Part shown: in pieces, positions 47,601-55,466 of the stretch
Numbering within the stretch: position 1 is the first letter of the stretch
Layout: every line of letters starts with the position of its first letter
DNA from: CG2-30-36-39 sp964433225
GTDB lineage: Bacteria; Patescibacteriota; Microgenomatia; UBA1400; PJMF01
NCBI GenBank assembly: GCA_964433225.1
Contig: CAYSQA010000004.1
Coordinates: 1 to 55,466 of the forward strand
Direction: 5' to 3'
DNA: 55,466 nucleotides
Notes under the pieces: model-generated
What the model was told of the DNA's origin: nothing
The model's database searches: none
Seen by the model: the letters and a program-made list of their open reading frames with translations, nothing else
Position numbers and translations under genes: made by a program

Positions 47601-48134
47601 ATGTTGAAATTAAGTCACATGGTCGAAGATAAGACTCATGCTCGTTCAACTGGACCTTACTCCTTGGTGACTCAACAACCTTTGGGTGGTAAAGCTCAAA
47701 TGGGTGGACAACGCCTTGGTGAAATGGAGGTTTGGGCCTTAGAAGCACATCGTGCTGCTCATGTTCTTCAAGAAATGTTGACCATCAAGTCTGATGATGT
47801 TCGTGGTAGAGCAAATGCTTTCGAAGCAATGGTCAAGGGTGATGATATTCCAGCTCCTTCTGTACCTGAGTCATTTAAAGTGTTAATGAGAGAGTTAAAT
47901 TCTTTAGCTTTAACTGTTAACCCAATTGATTCCGAAGAAGAAGATGATCCAGAAGATCAACCAGCTGAGCCGTTGTCTCCTGAAGAAATGCCAGATGATC
48001 CAGAAGAGCTAGAAGAAGAGGATGGGGTTTCAGAAGACGAGAGTGAAGAATTAGCAGATGAAGATTCAGAGCCAACAGATCTAGAAGAGACAGACGAAGA
48101 AGAAGTTACTGATGAGGAGGGAGCAGCAGCGTAA
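44688..48134 (+). CDS. rpoB: RNA polymerase beta subunit
   Basis: The 1148-aa subunit forms one side of the active-site cleft. Signature regions are present: MTDMGTFIINGIERAIITQLVRSPG, the rifampicin-region equivalent (SQYSRICPVRSPEGPNIGLV), GDKLAGRHGNKGVISKVVP and MGGQRLGEMEVWALEAHRAAH. The last ~65 residues, after the family's normal end, are a highly acidic tail of Glu, Asp and Pro. The stop overlaps the upstream extension of the rpoC frame; the genuine rpoC start lies 25 nt after rpoB. Confidence 0.98.
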   Translation: MSQQVRVNWGKQHKVLPELDLIKLQKDNYEWFLAEGIRESLLEVNGEKGIEDFTGKNWALSFGNFRFGQAKYTPSQAKKKAVSYDAPLYVEATLVNKKTGEEQTQEVFLGDLPMMTDMGTFIINGIERAIITQLVRSPGVSFLGDEDPNSRRVLYRAELRPLRGSWLEVNVGRRDVMTVKIDRRRKMPVTVLLRALGYESDEQIRELFQDIVKKDEYSLLENTLQKDPTSNQAEALIEIYEKMRPGEPAVLETAKQYLTQLFFDARRYDLGEVGRYKINRRLKLSADEKTTVLTPEDIIETVRYLIQLQNGVGKVDDIDHLSNRRVRRVGELVQTSAFRIGLIRLERSIREKMSLTKTDETLTPAALVNARPLIATISEFFRRNRLSAILDQTNPLSEVDNLRRLSVMGSGGVTRERASFSMRDINASQYSRICPVRSPEGPNIGLVTYLALYTRVNDFGFLEAPYFKLDKKGDKVKVNYDEIVYLSADDEEDYKITHASIDIDDKGVIQDDWVSIRHMNQFTEGPITDVEYIDVVPRQVIGTSASLIPFIANDEANRALMGTHMQCQAVPLVKPQAPIVGTGMEKAVSTAMNHSVVAKFSGTVEYVDANRVELKLDKANHKEAEVFFANKTSETVEYNKGVVTYHIVKFERTSQSTCYSQNVAVKAGQKVQPGDVIINGPSADEGELSLGTNLLIAYTSFDGLGYEDAIVISDRLVKDDSLTSIQINEYKAKVMDTRLGPEELTNDIPNVSEAYLSNLTMEGIIRVGSQVNSGDILVGKVAPKGETELSPEERLLRAIFGEKSKEVRDTSLRLPHGETGTVIDVQTLDRDLGDELDPGTLKEVVVKVAQIRKIRVGDKLAGRHGNKGVISKVVPVADMPHLEDGTAIDIIISPLSVLARMNLGQLLEAHLGWAAQKLGYRVAIPAFERIDESKIWTELERAGLPGSGKVQLYDGRTGEAFSEQTVVGIGYMLKLSHMVEDKTHARSTGPYSLVTQQPLGGKAQMGGQRLGEMEVWALEAHRAAHVLQEMLTIKSDDVRGRANAFEAMVKGDDIPAPSVPESFKVLMRELNSLALTVNPIDSEEEDDPEDQPAEPLSPEEMPDDPEELEEEDGVSEDESEELADEDSEPTDLEETDEEEVTDEEGAAA

Positions 48135-48159
48135 AAATTTGCTTTTACGAAGGAAACAT

Positions 48160-51100
48160 ATGAAAAATATTATCGACTTTTCAGCTTTACAAATTGGCAT
48201 CGCTTCTCCAGAAGAGATTTTAACCTGGTCAAACGGTGAGGTCAAAAAACCAGAAACCATTAACTATCGTTCTCTAAAACCAGAAAAAGATGGTCTCTTT
48301 GACGAGAAAATCTTTGGTCCAGTTAAAGATTATGAGTGTTACTGTGGTAAATACAAACGTATTCGCTATAAGGGTATTGTCTGTGACAAATGTGGTGTTG
48401 AGGTAACTCAATCTAAAGTGCGTCGCGAACGAATGGCTCATATTACTTTGGCTGCTCCAGCTGCTCATATCTGGTTCTTCAAAGGAGCTCCTTCTAAATT
48501 ATCATTACTGTTGGATATCTCTCCAAGAAATCTCAACTCTATTATGTATTTTTCCCAATACATCGTTTTGGAAGTTGATGAAGATGAGAAAAAAGAGGTC
48601 AATGATCGTTTGGAAGTTAATTTGGTGGCAGCTCAAGATGAACTCAAAGAGACAGCAGAAAAAGATATCCAAAAGATTCAAGATCAGTTGGAAAAAGATG
48701 TTGCGACTTTGAAAGAAAAAGTTAAGAGTAAGGAAACCCTTCAATTAAAATTGGAAGAACTCAAGCTCAAAGCCAAACAAAATCTTTCTAATGTTAAACA
48801 ACAACTAGAACTTCAGTTGGAACAAACCGCTGAAATCTTCAAGACCATCAAGACTTTGGTTAAAAAGATCAAAAAACAAAGTATTTTAAGTGAAGATGAA
48901 TATCTTAAGCTTGATGAATACGATGCCGCAGCTCATTTGAGAGTAGGCATGGGTGCTGAAAGTATCCTTGAGTTAGTTAAGCAAGTAGATATGGATTCCT
49001 TGGTGGAGCAACTTCGTGGCGAGATGGCTGAGAGCAAGGGAGCTAAAAGAGTTAAAGCTACCAAAAGATTGAGAGTAGTTGAAGGTTTTAAAAAAGCTAA
49101 CATTGATCCTTCTTGGATGTTTTTAAGTGTTTTACCAGTCTTGCCAGCAGACTTGCGCCCAATGGTTCAATTATCTGGTGGGAGATTTGCTTCTTCAGAT
49201 CTGAATGATCTTTATCGCAGAGTAATCAACCGTAACAACCGTTTAAAACACTTAATTAATTTGGGAGCTCCTGAAATCATTTTACGGAATGAAAAACGTA
49301 TGCTTCAGGAAGCTGTTGATTCTTTGATCGATAGTAGTCAGGCTCGTCAAACCAGAAGAAGATCAAACCGAAGACCATTGAGATCACTGTCCGAAATGCT
49401 ACGTGGTAAACAAGGTCGTTTCCGTCAAAACTTATTGGGTAAACGTGTTGATTATTCTGGTCGTAGTGTTATTGTGGTTGGTCCAGAATTAAGACTTGAT
49501 CAATGTGGTTTGCCAAAAGATATGGCTTTGGAGATGTTCAAACCTTATGTTTTGCGTGAATTAATTGTTCAAGGCGTAGCACCCAATGTAAAGAGTGCTC
49601 GTCATTTGGTTGATCGTCGTGAACCAGAAGTTTATGATGTGTTAGAAAAAGTGACGGCTAATCACCCTGTGATTTTGAACCGTGCGCCAACCTTACACAA
49701 ATTGGGTATGCAGGCTTTCTATCCTCAATTGATTGAAGGTAGTGCTATTAGACTGCATCCTTGTGTTTGTTCTGGGTATAACGCTGACTTTGATGGCGAT
49801 CAGATGGCTGTTCATGTACCTTTGACTAAAGAAGCTCGTCAAGAGGCTGAAGAGTTGATGATGGCTACCCATAACTTACTCAAACCAGCTAATGGTGAGC
49901 CTATTACTGTGCCTAATAAGGAAATGGCAATGGGTGTTTTCTATTACACTTCACTAGATGAAAAATTAGGTAAATTTCCAGTAGTTTTTGCTTCCAAAGA
50001 CGAAGCCTATCATGCTTATCAAATTGGTTTGCTCAGTTTGAGACAAACAATCACAATTAGATTACCAGGAAAAGGTTTGGTGGTAACTTCAGTTGGTAGA
50101 TTGAGATTTAATGACCTACTTCCTGAAGAAGTTGAGTTTGTTAATGAACCAGTTAAGGCCAAAGATATCAAAGAATTAGTGACTCGAGCCATCGAAAACT
50201 ATGACGATGATAAAGTTGCTAGATTAATTGACTCAATCAAAAACCTTGGTTTTGAAGCTGCTACCAGATCTGGTTTATCAGTGTCTGTGACTGACTGTAA
50301 GATGATTGATGACAAGCCAGCCATTATTGATAAAGCTAACAAACGAGTTGAAAAAGTTCAGGATAGTTACTTACAAGGTTTAATCACTGATGATGAACGT
50401 CGTAGAAAAGGTATCGAGATTTGGATGGAAACTACCGAAGAATTAGCCGAGAAAACTTGGGATTCTTACGATGATGACAATGCTGTGAAAGTAATGATCG
50501 ATTCTGGAGGTACTCGTGCTTCCAAAGATCAGGTTAAACAGTTGGCTGCGATGCGTGGTTTGGTGGTTGATCCGTTGGGCAACATCGTGGAAATGCCAAC
50601 TAAGTCTAACTTTAGACAAGGTTTAACTATTTTCGAATATGTCACTTCCGCTCGTGGTTCTAGAAAAGGTTTAACTGACTCAGCTATCAAGACTGCAGAC
50701 GCTGGTTACCTTACTCGTCGTTTGAGTGACGTGGCTCATGATGCCATTATTAGAATGGAAGACTGTGAGACCACTAAAGGAATCGAGATCTCTAAGGCTA
50801 CTCGTCGAGATGCTTTTTACAACCGCATTTTGGGTCGTTATTTGGCTGACGATGTTAAAGATGGTAACAAGGTAATTGCTAAAAAAGGTGATTTCCTTAA
50901 TGATGATTTAACTAAAGTTATTGATCTTAATGACAAAATCGAGACAGTAATGGTTAGATCCCCTCTTACTTGTGAGGCTAGAAAAGGTCTTTGTCAGACT
51001 TGTTATGGTTGGGATTTTTCCACCAGAGACAAAGTCGATATCGGTGTTCCAGTGGGTGTGATTGCTGCTCAATCTATTGGTGAACCTGGTACTCAGTTGA

Positions 51101-51846
51101 CCATGCGGGTTAAGCACTCTGGAGGTATCGTTGGTCTTGATGTGACTCAAGGTTTACCTCGTGTTGAAGAACTTTTGGAAGCTCGTAATCCCAAACTAGC
51201 TGCTTTTGTGGCTAGAATTGCTGGAAAAGTTAAAATTGAAGAGAATGATGATGACAAAATCATCACCATTACCTCAACTACTCCACCAAAAGAGGAAGAA
51301 GAGCACATTATTCCAGCTAACAGAAGTTTGTTGGTGGAAAATGGAGATTTAGTTCATCCTGGTCAAATGTTGACTTCAGGTGGAGCTGATATCCAAGAGT
51401 TATTACAACTTCAGGGTTTGATGTATGCACAACAACACATTGTTGACCAAGTTCAGGCAGTTTATGAATCTCAGGGAATTGGGATTAACGACCGACATTT
51501 TGAGGTAATTGCCCGTAAAATGGGTGATAAAGTTAGAATCGAGATGAGTGGTGATACCGATTTCTTAACAGGAGAAATTGTTGAACGTAGTCGCTTTATG
51601 GCGATCAATGATGAAACCATGGCTGCTGGTGGTGAACCTGCTACAGCTAAAGTTTTGTTACTTGGTATTACTAGATCTTCACTCTTTACCCATTCTTGGC
51701 TTTCCGCCGCATCATTCCAACACACCAAACATGTGTTAACCGATGCAGCATCTGCTGGCAAAGTCGATACTTTGGAAGGATTGAAGGAGAACGTGATTAT
51801 TGGTAGATTGATCCCTACCAGTGAAGAGCGGGCTCGCGAGATATAA
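48160..51846 (+). CDS. rpoC: RNA polymerase beta' subunit
   Basis: The ATG at 48160 follows AAGGAAAC and starts MKNIIDFSALQIG; an in-frame extension to 48112 inside rpoB is unlikely to be used. The 1228-aa protein has the N-terminal zinc knuckle CYCGKYKRIRYKGIVCDKCG (about 59-78), a long coiled-coil region (about 145-245), the catalytic NADFDGDQMAVH (about 541-552) and the second zinc site around CEARKGLCQTCYGW. The coiled-coil stretch is a lineage-type insertion in the clamp region. Confidence 0.98.
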   Translation: MKNIIDFSALQIGIASPEEILTWSNGEVKKPETINYRSLKPEKDGLFDEKIFGPVKDYECYCGKYKRIRYKGIVCDKCGVEVTQSKVRRERMAHITLAAPAAHIWFFKGAPSKLSLLLDISPRNLNSIMYFSQYIVLEVDEDEKKEVNDRLEVNLVAAQDELKETAEKDIQKIQDQLEKDVATLKEKVKSKETLQLKLEELKLKAKQNLSNVKQQLELQLEQTAEIFKTIKTLVKKIKKQSILSEDEYLKLDEYDAAAHLRVGMGAESILELVKQVDMDSLVEQLRGEMAESKGAKRVKATKRLRVVEGFKKANIDPSWMFLSVLPVLPADLRPMVQLSGGRFASSDLNDLYRRVINRNNRLKHLINLGAPEIILRNEKRMLQEAVDSLIDSSQARQTRRRSNRRPLRSLSEMLRGKQGRFRQNLLGKRVDYSGRSVIVVGPELRLDQCGLPKDMALEMFKPYVLRELIVQGVAPNVKSARHLVDRREPEVYDVLEKVTANHPVILNRAPTLHKLGMQAFYPQLIEGSAIRLHPCVCSGYNADFDGDQMAVHVPLTKEARQEAEELMMATHNLLKPANGEPITVPNKEMAMGVFYYTSLDEKLGKFPVVFASKDEAYHAYQIGLLSLRQTITIRLPGKGLVVTSVGRLRFNDLLPEEVEFVNEPVKAKDIKELVTRAIENYDDDKVARLIDSIKNLGFEAATRSGLSVSVTDCKMIDDKPAIIDKANKRVEKVQDSYLQGLITDDERRRKGIEIWMETTEELAEKTWDSYDDDNAVKVMIDSGGTRASKDQVKQLAAMRGLVVDPLGNIVEMPTKSNFRQGLTIFEYVTSARGSRKGLTDSAIKTADAGYLTRRLSDVAHDAIIRMEDCETTKGIEISKATRRDAFYNRILGRYLADDVKDGNKVIAKKGDFLNDDLTKVIDLNDKIETVMVRSPLTCEARKGLCQTCYGWDFSTRDKVDIGVPVGVIAAQSIGEPGTQLTMRVKHSGGIVGLDVTQGLPRVEELLEARNPKLAAFVARIAGKVKIEENDDDKIITITSTTPPKEEEEHIIPANRSLLVENGDLVHPGQMLTSGGADIQELLQLQGLMYAQQHIVDQVQAVYESQGIGINDRHFEVIARKMGDKVRIEMSGDTDFLTGEIVERSRFMAINDETMAAGGEPATAKVLLLGITRSSLFTHSWLSAASFQHTKHVLTDAASAGKVDTLEGLKENVIIGRLIPTSEERAREI

Positions 51847-51863
51847 AAATGAATTAGGAGATG

Positions 51864-51915
51864 GTGGGTTGTAACATCGAGTGGTAAAACTAACCGCATC
51901 ATGTTACAATCCCAC
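51864..51915 (+). promoter_or_regulatory. inverted repeat containing the rpsL promoter
   Basis: GTGGGTTGTAACA (51864-51876) pairs with TGTTACAATCCCAC (51902-51915) with one bulged A. GTGGT/ACCGC form an inner stem. The right arm holds TG-T-TACAAT, an extended -10, so the element is both an RNA hairpin in rpoC read-through transcripts and a dyad over the rpsL promoter. Confidence 0.6.
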
Positions 51916-51951
51916 AATCTGAAAATCGAAGTAAGGAAATAAAAGAAATTT

Positions 51952-52365
51952 ATGCCTACAATTAATCAACTTATCAGAAAAGGTGGAAGAATCGATCGAT
52001 CTAAGCGAGTTAAAGCTGCTGCTTTGAGAAGATCTTTCAACTCAATTACTGGTAAACCTGTAAAAACCAATAACCCTCAAAAAAGAGGCGTTTGTACTGT
52101 GGTTAAAACCATGACTCCAAAGAAACCTAACTCAGCTTTGCGTAAGGTTGCTCGTGTGCGTCTATCTAATCGTATGGAAGTGACTGCTTACATTCAAGGT
52201 GAAGGTCATAATCTTGCTGAACACAGTGTGGTGATGATTCGTGGAGGCCGGGTAAAAGATTTGCCAGGTGTGAAGTACCATGTCGTTCGTGGTAAGTTTG
52301 ATTGTGCTGGTGTTGAAGGTCGAAAAACCAGTCGCAGTAAGTATGGTGTGAAAAGAGGAAAATAA
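51952..52365 (+). CDS. rpsL: 30S ribosomal protein S12
   Basis: The 137-aa decoding-centre protein has PQKRGVCTVVKTMTPKKPNSALRKVARVRL, GEGHNLAEHSVVMIRGGRVKDLPGVKYH and SRSKYGVKRGK. The Lys of TPKKPNS, the usual streptomycin-sensitivity position, is wild-type. It heads the classic rpsL-rpsG-fusA-tuf (str) order; rpsG follows after 3 nt. Confidence 0.98.
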   Translation: MPTINQLIRKGGRIDRSKRVKAAALRRSFNSITGKPVKTNNPQKRGVCTVVKTMTPKKPNSALRKVARVRLSNRMEVTAYIQGEGHNLAEHSVVMIRGGRVKDLPGVKYHVVRGKFDCAGVEGRKTSRSKYGVKRGK

Positions 52366-52368
52366 AGC

Positions 52369-52845
52369 ATGAGAACAAAAAAAGCTAAACTCCGCGAAGT
52401 TTCTCCTGACGCTAAGTATAATTCAGTTTTAGTAGCCAAGTTGATTAGCCGTTCAATGAAGGATGGTAAAAAATCTGTTGCTCAGAAACAAGTTTATACT
52501 GCTTTAGAAATTGCCGCTGATAAAACAAAAAAGCAACCAGTTGAAGTTTTAGAGGCAGCTGTTGCTAACATTACTCCACAAATGGAAGTTCGTTCTAGAA
52601 GAGTTGGTGGTGCATCTTATCAAGTGCCAATGCCTGTTCAAACTAGAAGAGCCACTTCATTGGCTATTCGTTGGCTGGTATTAGAATCCAACAAACGTTC
52701 AAACAAAGAATTTCACTCCTATGCAGAAAAGTTATCCGCAGAGATTCTCGATGCATTGGAGAACACCGGTGGTGCAATAGAGAAGAAATTGACTTCACAC
52801 AGAATGGCAGAAGCCAATAAAGCTTTCTCTCACTTCCGTTGGTAA
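52369..52845 (+). CDS. rpsG: 30S ribosomal protein S7
   Basis: The 158-aa head-domain assembly protein has SRSMKDGKKSVAQKQVY, NITPQMEVRSRRVGGASYQVPMPV and SHRMAEANKAFSHFRW. It binds the 3' domain of 16S rRNA. It lies 3 nt after rpsL. Confidence 0.98.
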   Translation: MRTKKAKLREVSPDAKYNSVLVAKLISRSMKDGKKSVAQKQVYTALEIAADKTKKQPVEVLEAAVANITPQMEVRSRRVGGASYQVPMPVQTRRATSLAIRWLVLESNKRSNKEFHSYAEKLSAEILDALENTGGAIEKKLTSHRMAEANKAFSHFRW

Positions 52846-52863
52846 AAAATTACCTCACTCAGT

Positions 52864-52897
52864 ATTCCTGGCAGGGGAATCTTCTTGTTATGAAGAA
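52864..52897 (+). promoter_or_regulatory. hairpins between rpsG and fusA
   Basis: ATTCC (52864-52868) with GGAAT (52876-52880) and TTCTT (52882-52886) with AAGAA (52893-52897) form two adjacent stems in the 97-nt gap. In other bacteria S7 binds an equivalent intercistronic site to control its operon; that role here is inference. Confidence 0.4.
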
Positions 52898-52942
52898 TGG
52901 GTGTGGGTTTAGTTATGGGAATTATTTTTAAAAGGTAAAAAT

Positions 52943-55078
52943 ATGTCAGACAAATCAGCTAATAAACGAGTTCCATTGGAAAGAGTAAGAAACATTGGAA
53001 TCATTGCTCACATTGATGCAGGTAAAACTACCACGACTGAGAGAATTCTTTTTTATACTGGAAAAAACTATAAAATTGGCGAAGTTCATGAGGGAGCTGC
53101 CACTATGGATTGGATGGCTCAAGAGCAAGAACGTGGTATTACCATTGTGTCTGCTGCTACGACTGCCTTCTGGAAACCATACTTTGAAAGTAATCTTCCA
53201 AATGAAGAATATCGTTTTAATATCATTGATACACCAGGCCATGTTGATTTTACCGCTGAGGTAGAACGCTCTTTACGTGTTTTAGATGGTGGGGTAACGG
53301 TATTAGATGCTTCAGAAGGTGTGCAATCACAATCTGAAACAGTCTGGCGTCAAGCTGATAAATACAATGTGCCTCGGGTTTGTTTTGTCAATAAAATGGA
53401 TAAATTAGGAGCCGACTTTTTGGCTACTATTCAAGATATCCGTGATAAGTTTGGGGTAACTCCAGCAGTGATGGTAATGCCAATGGGGGCTGAAAATGAC
53501 TTCAAGGGAGTAATTCAACTCTTGGAGATGAAAGCTCTTTTTTGGAAAGATCATGCTGCTGCCACTGAACCAGAGATCATGGAAATTCCCGAAGAATATC
53601 GTGCTAAAGCTGAAGAAATGAGAGCCAACTTGGTTGAAGCTATTGCTGAAACCGATGATGCTTTGATGGAAAAATTCTTTAACGAAGAAGAAATTACTGT
53701 GGCTGAACTAAAAACAGCCCTTCGTAAGGCCGTAATTAGCTATAAGTTGGTACCTGTTTTTGCTGGTTCTTCTTTGAAAAATACTGGTATCCAAGTGTTA
53801 TTGGATGCCGTGGTCGAATATTTGCCATCACCAATGGATATTGATCATATTGAAGGTACTAAACCCAATTCAGAAGAAAAAATTACTCGTAAATTAATTC
53901 CAGAGGAAAAATTTGCTGGCTTGGCTTTCAAAATTCAAACTGATCCTCACGTTGGTAAGTTAACTTACTTCCGTGTTTACTCTGGTGTGTTGAAAGCTGG
54001 CAGTTATGTTTATAACTCTTCTAAGGACGAAAAAGAAAGAGTGGGTCGGTTGTTACTGATGCACGCTAATAAGCGTGAGGAAATCAGTGAAGCCAAAGCT
54101 GGTGAGATTGTGGCCGTTGTTGGTTTGAAAGAAACCAAAACAGGCGATACTCTTTCTGATGAAAATGATCCAATTATCTTAGAAGGTATTACTTTTGCTG
54201 AGCCAGTGATCTCATTGGCAATTGAGCCAAAGACTAAATCTGACCAAGAAAAAATGGGCCTAGCTCTGAATAAACTTTCTGAAGAAGATCCCACCTTTTC
54301 CATTAAAGTTGATCATGAAACTGGTCAGACCATTATTGGTGGTATGGGTGAACTTCATTTGGAGATCATTGTTGATCGTATGAAAAGAGAGTTTAATGTT
54401 GATGCCGATGTTGGAGCTCCTCAAGTTGCTTACCGTGAAACCATTACTAAAGTGACTGAAGGCGAGGGTAAATACATCAAACAAACTGGTGGCCGTGGTC
54501 AATATGGTCACGTTTTACTGAGAGTTGAACCAAAGGATCGTGGAACTGGTTATGAATTTGCTAACGAGATTACCGGTGGGGTTGTGCCTCGTGAATACAT
54601 TGAGCCAACCAACAAAGGCATTCAAGAGTCTTTGGAAAGAGGTTTCTTGGCTGGCTATCCAATGACCGATATTAAAGTTGCTCTTTATGATGGTTCTTAC
54701 CATGATGTTGACTCAAGTGAATTGGCTTTTAAGATGGCTGGTTCTTTGGGTATGCGTGAAGCCATGAAGACAGCTGGGATGGTTTTGATTGAACCAATCA
54801 TGAAACTTGAAGTCACCACACCTGAAGAATTTATGGGTGATGTGATTGGTGATTTGGGTAGTAAAAGAGCTCAAATCCAAGGTACTACCAACAGAGGTAA
54901 AGCAGTGATTATTACGGCGCTTGTTCCGTTGGCAGAGATGCAAGGCTATGTTACAATCTTGAGAAGCATGACTCAAGGTCGTGCTAGTAGTGTGTTGTTA
55001 CCAAGTCATTATGAGGAAGTACCAAAAAGCATTACTGATAAAATCGTAGAAGAACGCAAAGGAGCACACGTTCGTTAG
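52943..55078 (+). CDS. fusA: elongation factor G
   Basis: The 711-aa GTPase moves tRNAs and mRNA through the ribosome. G1 is AHIDAGKTTTTER (about 22-34), G2 RGITI, G3 DTPGHVDFTAEVERSLR and G4 NKMD; the domain IV tip GGRGQYGHVLLRVEP and the C-terminal domain are intact. The protein has normal length. AAAAGG precedes the ATG. Confidence 0.98.
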   Translation: MSDKSANKRVPLERVRNIGIIAHIDAGKTTTTERILFYTGKNYKIGEVHEGAATMDWMAQEQERGITIVSAATTAFWKPYFESNLPNEEYRFNIIDTPGHVDFTAEVERSLRVLDGGVTVLDASEGVQSQSETVWRQADKYNVPRVCFVNKMDKLGADFLATIQDIRDKFGVTPAVMVMPMGAENDFKGVIQLLEMKALFWKDHAAATEPEIMEIPEEYRAKAEEMRANLVEAIAETDDALMEKFFNEEEITVAELKTALRKAVISYKLVPVFAGSSLKNTGIQVLLDAVVEYLPSPMDIDHIEGTKPNSEEKITRKLIPEEKFAGLAFKIQTDPHVGKLTYFRVYSGVLKAGSYVYNSSKDEKERVGRLLLMHANKREEISEAKAGEIVAVVGLKETKTGDTLSDENDPIILEGITFAEPVISLAIEPKTKSDQEKMGLALNKLSEEDPTFSIKVDHETGQTIIGGMGELHLEIIVDRMKREFNVDADVGAPQVAYRETITKVTEGEGKYIKQTGGRGQYGHVLLRVEPKDRGTGYEFANEITGGVVPREYIEPTNKGIQESLERGFLAGYPMTDIKVALYDGSYHDVDSSELAFKMAGSLGMREAMKTAGMVLIEPIMKLEVTTPEEFMGDVIGDLGSKRAQIQGTTNRGKAVIITALVPLAEMQGYVTILRSMTQGRASSVLLPSHYEEVPKSITDKIVEERKGAHVR

Positions 55079-55144
55079 TGTTTTTTCGTTCTAAATTAAG
55101 TAGAAAGTAGTAAAAGAAAAAGTACAAATAAAAAAGGAGAAAAT

Positions 55145-55466
55145 ATGTCTGACAGTAAAAAATTTGTCCGAAGCAAACCTCACGTCAATATTGGAACCAT
55201 TGGTCACGTTGATCATGGTAAAACCACTTTGACCGCAGCTATTACTGCCACTTTGGCAGCTAAAGTTCCTTGTGATACCAACAAGGCTTTAGGCTATTTA
55301 GATATTGATAACGCTCCAGAAGAAGCTGCTCGTGGTGTGACCATCAATATTTCTCATATTGAATATGAAACTGAAAAGAGACACTATGCTCATATTGATG
55401 CCCCAGGTCACGCTGACTACATCAAAAACATGATCACTGGTGCTGCTCAAATGGATGGTGCTATCT
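55145..55466 (+). CDS. tuf: elongation factor Tu (N-terminal part, cut by window edge)
   Basis: 107 codons are visible from the ATG, with AAAAAGGAG before it. G1 is GHVDHGKTTLT, switch I RGVTINISHIEY, G3 DAPGHADY and KNMITGAAQMDGA the following signature. The str operon position after fusA supports tuf. The G3 loop reads DAPGH where most bacteria have DCPGH. The rest lies beyond the window. Confidence 0.97.
   Translation, partial: MSDSKKFVRSKPHVNIGTIGHVDHGKTTLTAAITATLAAKVPCDTNKALGYLDIDNAPEEAARGVTINISHIEYETEKRHYAHIDAPGHADYIKNMITGAAQMDGAI

Noticed and set aside
48112..48159. N-terminal extension of rpoC into rpoB
   Set aside because: The ATG at 48160 has a good ribosome binding site and begins the conserved RpoC N-terminus; the extension is rpoB sequence in another frame.

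Overview
The window is a contiguous piece of a compact, AT-rich bacterial chromosome (about 35-40% GC by eye) with short intergenic gaps, many overlapping stop/start codons and mostly plus-strand genes. UGA is used as a stop (the SufU-like gene and the first Nudix gene end in TGA), so the code is the standard bacterial one. Several proteins are shorter than their families usually are: a 488-aa IF2, an AlaRS without its C-terminal C-Ala domain, a half-length SufD and a Lon-type ATPase without a protease domain. There is also a fused actin-like/baseplate-J-like surface protein, a sortase, and no RimP gene next to nusA. Together these suggest a Candidate Phyla Radiation (Patescibacteria) genome, perhaps Microgenomates-like. 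That placement is inference; no rRNA is present to test it. No CRISPR array, insertion sequence, prophage or rRNA was seen.

Layout. 1-420: the end of an upstream gene, a small unknown gene and two terminators. 431-1900: a GC-richer SPFH/band-7 lipoprotein gene on the minus strand with a consensus promoter and a ~200-nt leader. 2.0-8.8 kb: dnaJ-like, nusA-infB, rpsO and pnp (translation, transcription and RNA decay). 8.8-20.3 kb: a redox and house-cleaning island with an aldolase-like protein, Mn-type superoxide dismutase, a 3'-5' exonuclease, three Nudix hydrolases, an ITPase/XTPase, a complete SUF Fe-S assembly set (sufC-sufB-mini sufD-sufS-sufU), a ferredoxin-reductase-like flavoprotein, a membrane glycosyltransferase and a [3Fe-4S]-type ferredoxin. 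20.4-26.2 kb: small unknowns, a SufT-like factor, pentose-phosphate enzymes (rpiB, rpe), a LOG-family protein, a PfkB kinase, an Ig-like surface protein and the Lon-type ATPase. 26.3-28.5 kb: an unrecognised two-gene unit (678 and 69 aa). 28.6-33.2 kb: UDG, RNase J, FtsK. 33.2-34.2 kb: a GIY-YIG gene cut by a 100-N assembly gap, tmRNA, and an unrecognised structured RNA. 34.2-44.4 kb: a gene of unknown function, comFC with tRNA-Val, YqeY, RodZ-like, YtxG/YtxH-like, alaS, the actin-like/baseplate-J protein, sortase, ruvX and mltG. 44.4 kb to the end: rpoB-rpoC-rpsL-rpsG-fusA-tuf (tuf cut by the window edge).

Regulation visible in the sequence. Many promoters carry an extended -10 (TG-N-TAYAAT-like). 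In at least seven genes the -10 ends only 6-11 nt before the start codon with no Shine-Dalgarno, which predicts leaderless or near-leaderless mRNAs. Others have long structured leaders. Both nusA and rpoBC have an intrinsic-terminator-like hairpin with a U-tract in the 5' leader, suggesting attenuation of the transcription machinery. pnp has a ~200-nt leader with a possible pseudoknot and a 10-bp hairpin.

Most interesting leads: the 678/69-aa unit, the unrecognised ~110-nt RNA at 34.06-34.17 kb, the tmRNA with an unusually long (~35-codon) tag, the paired nusA/rpoBC attenuators, a UDG that has lost all Fe-S cysteines, and an aldolase-like protein that appears to lack the Schiff-base lysine.
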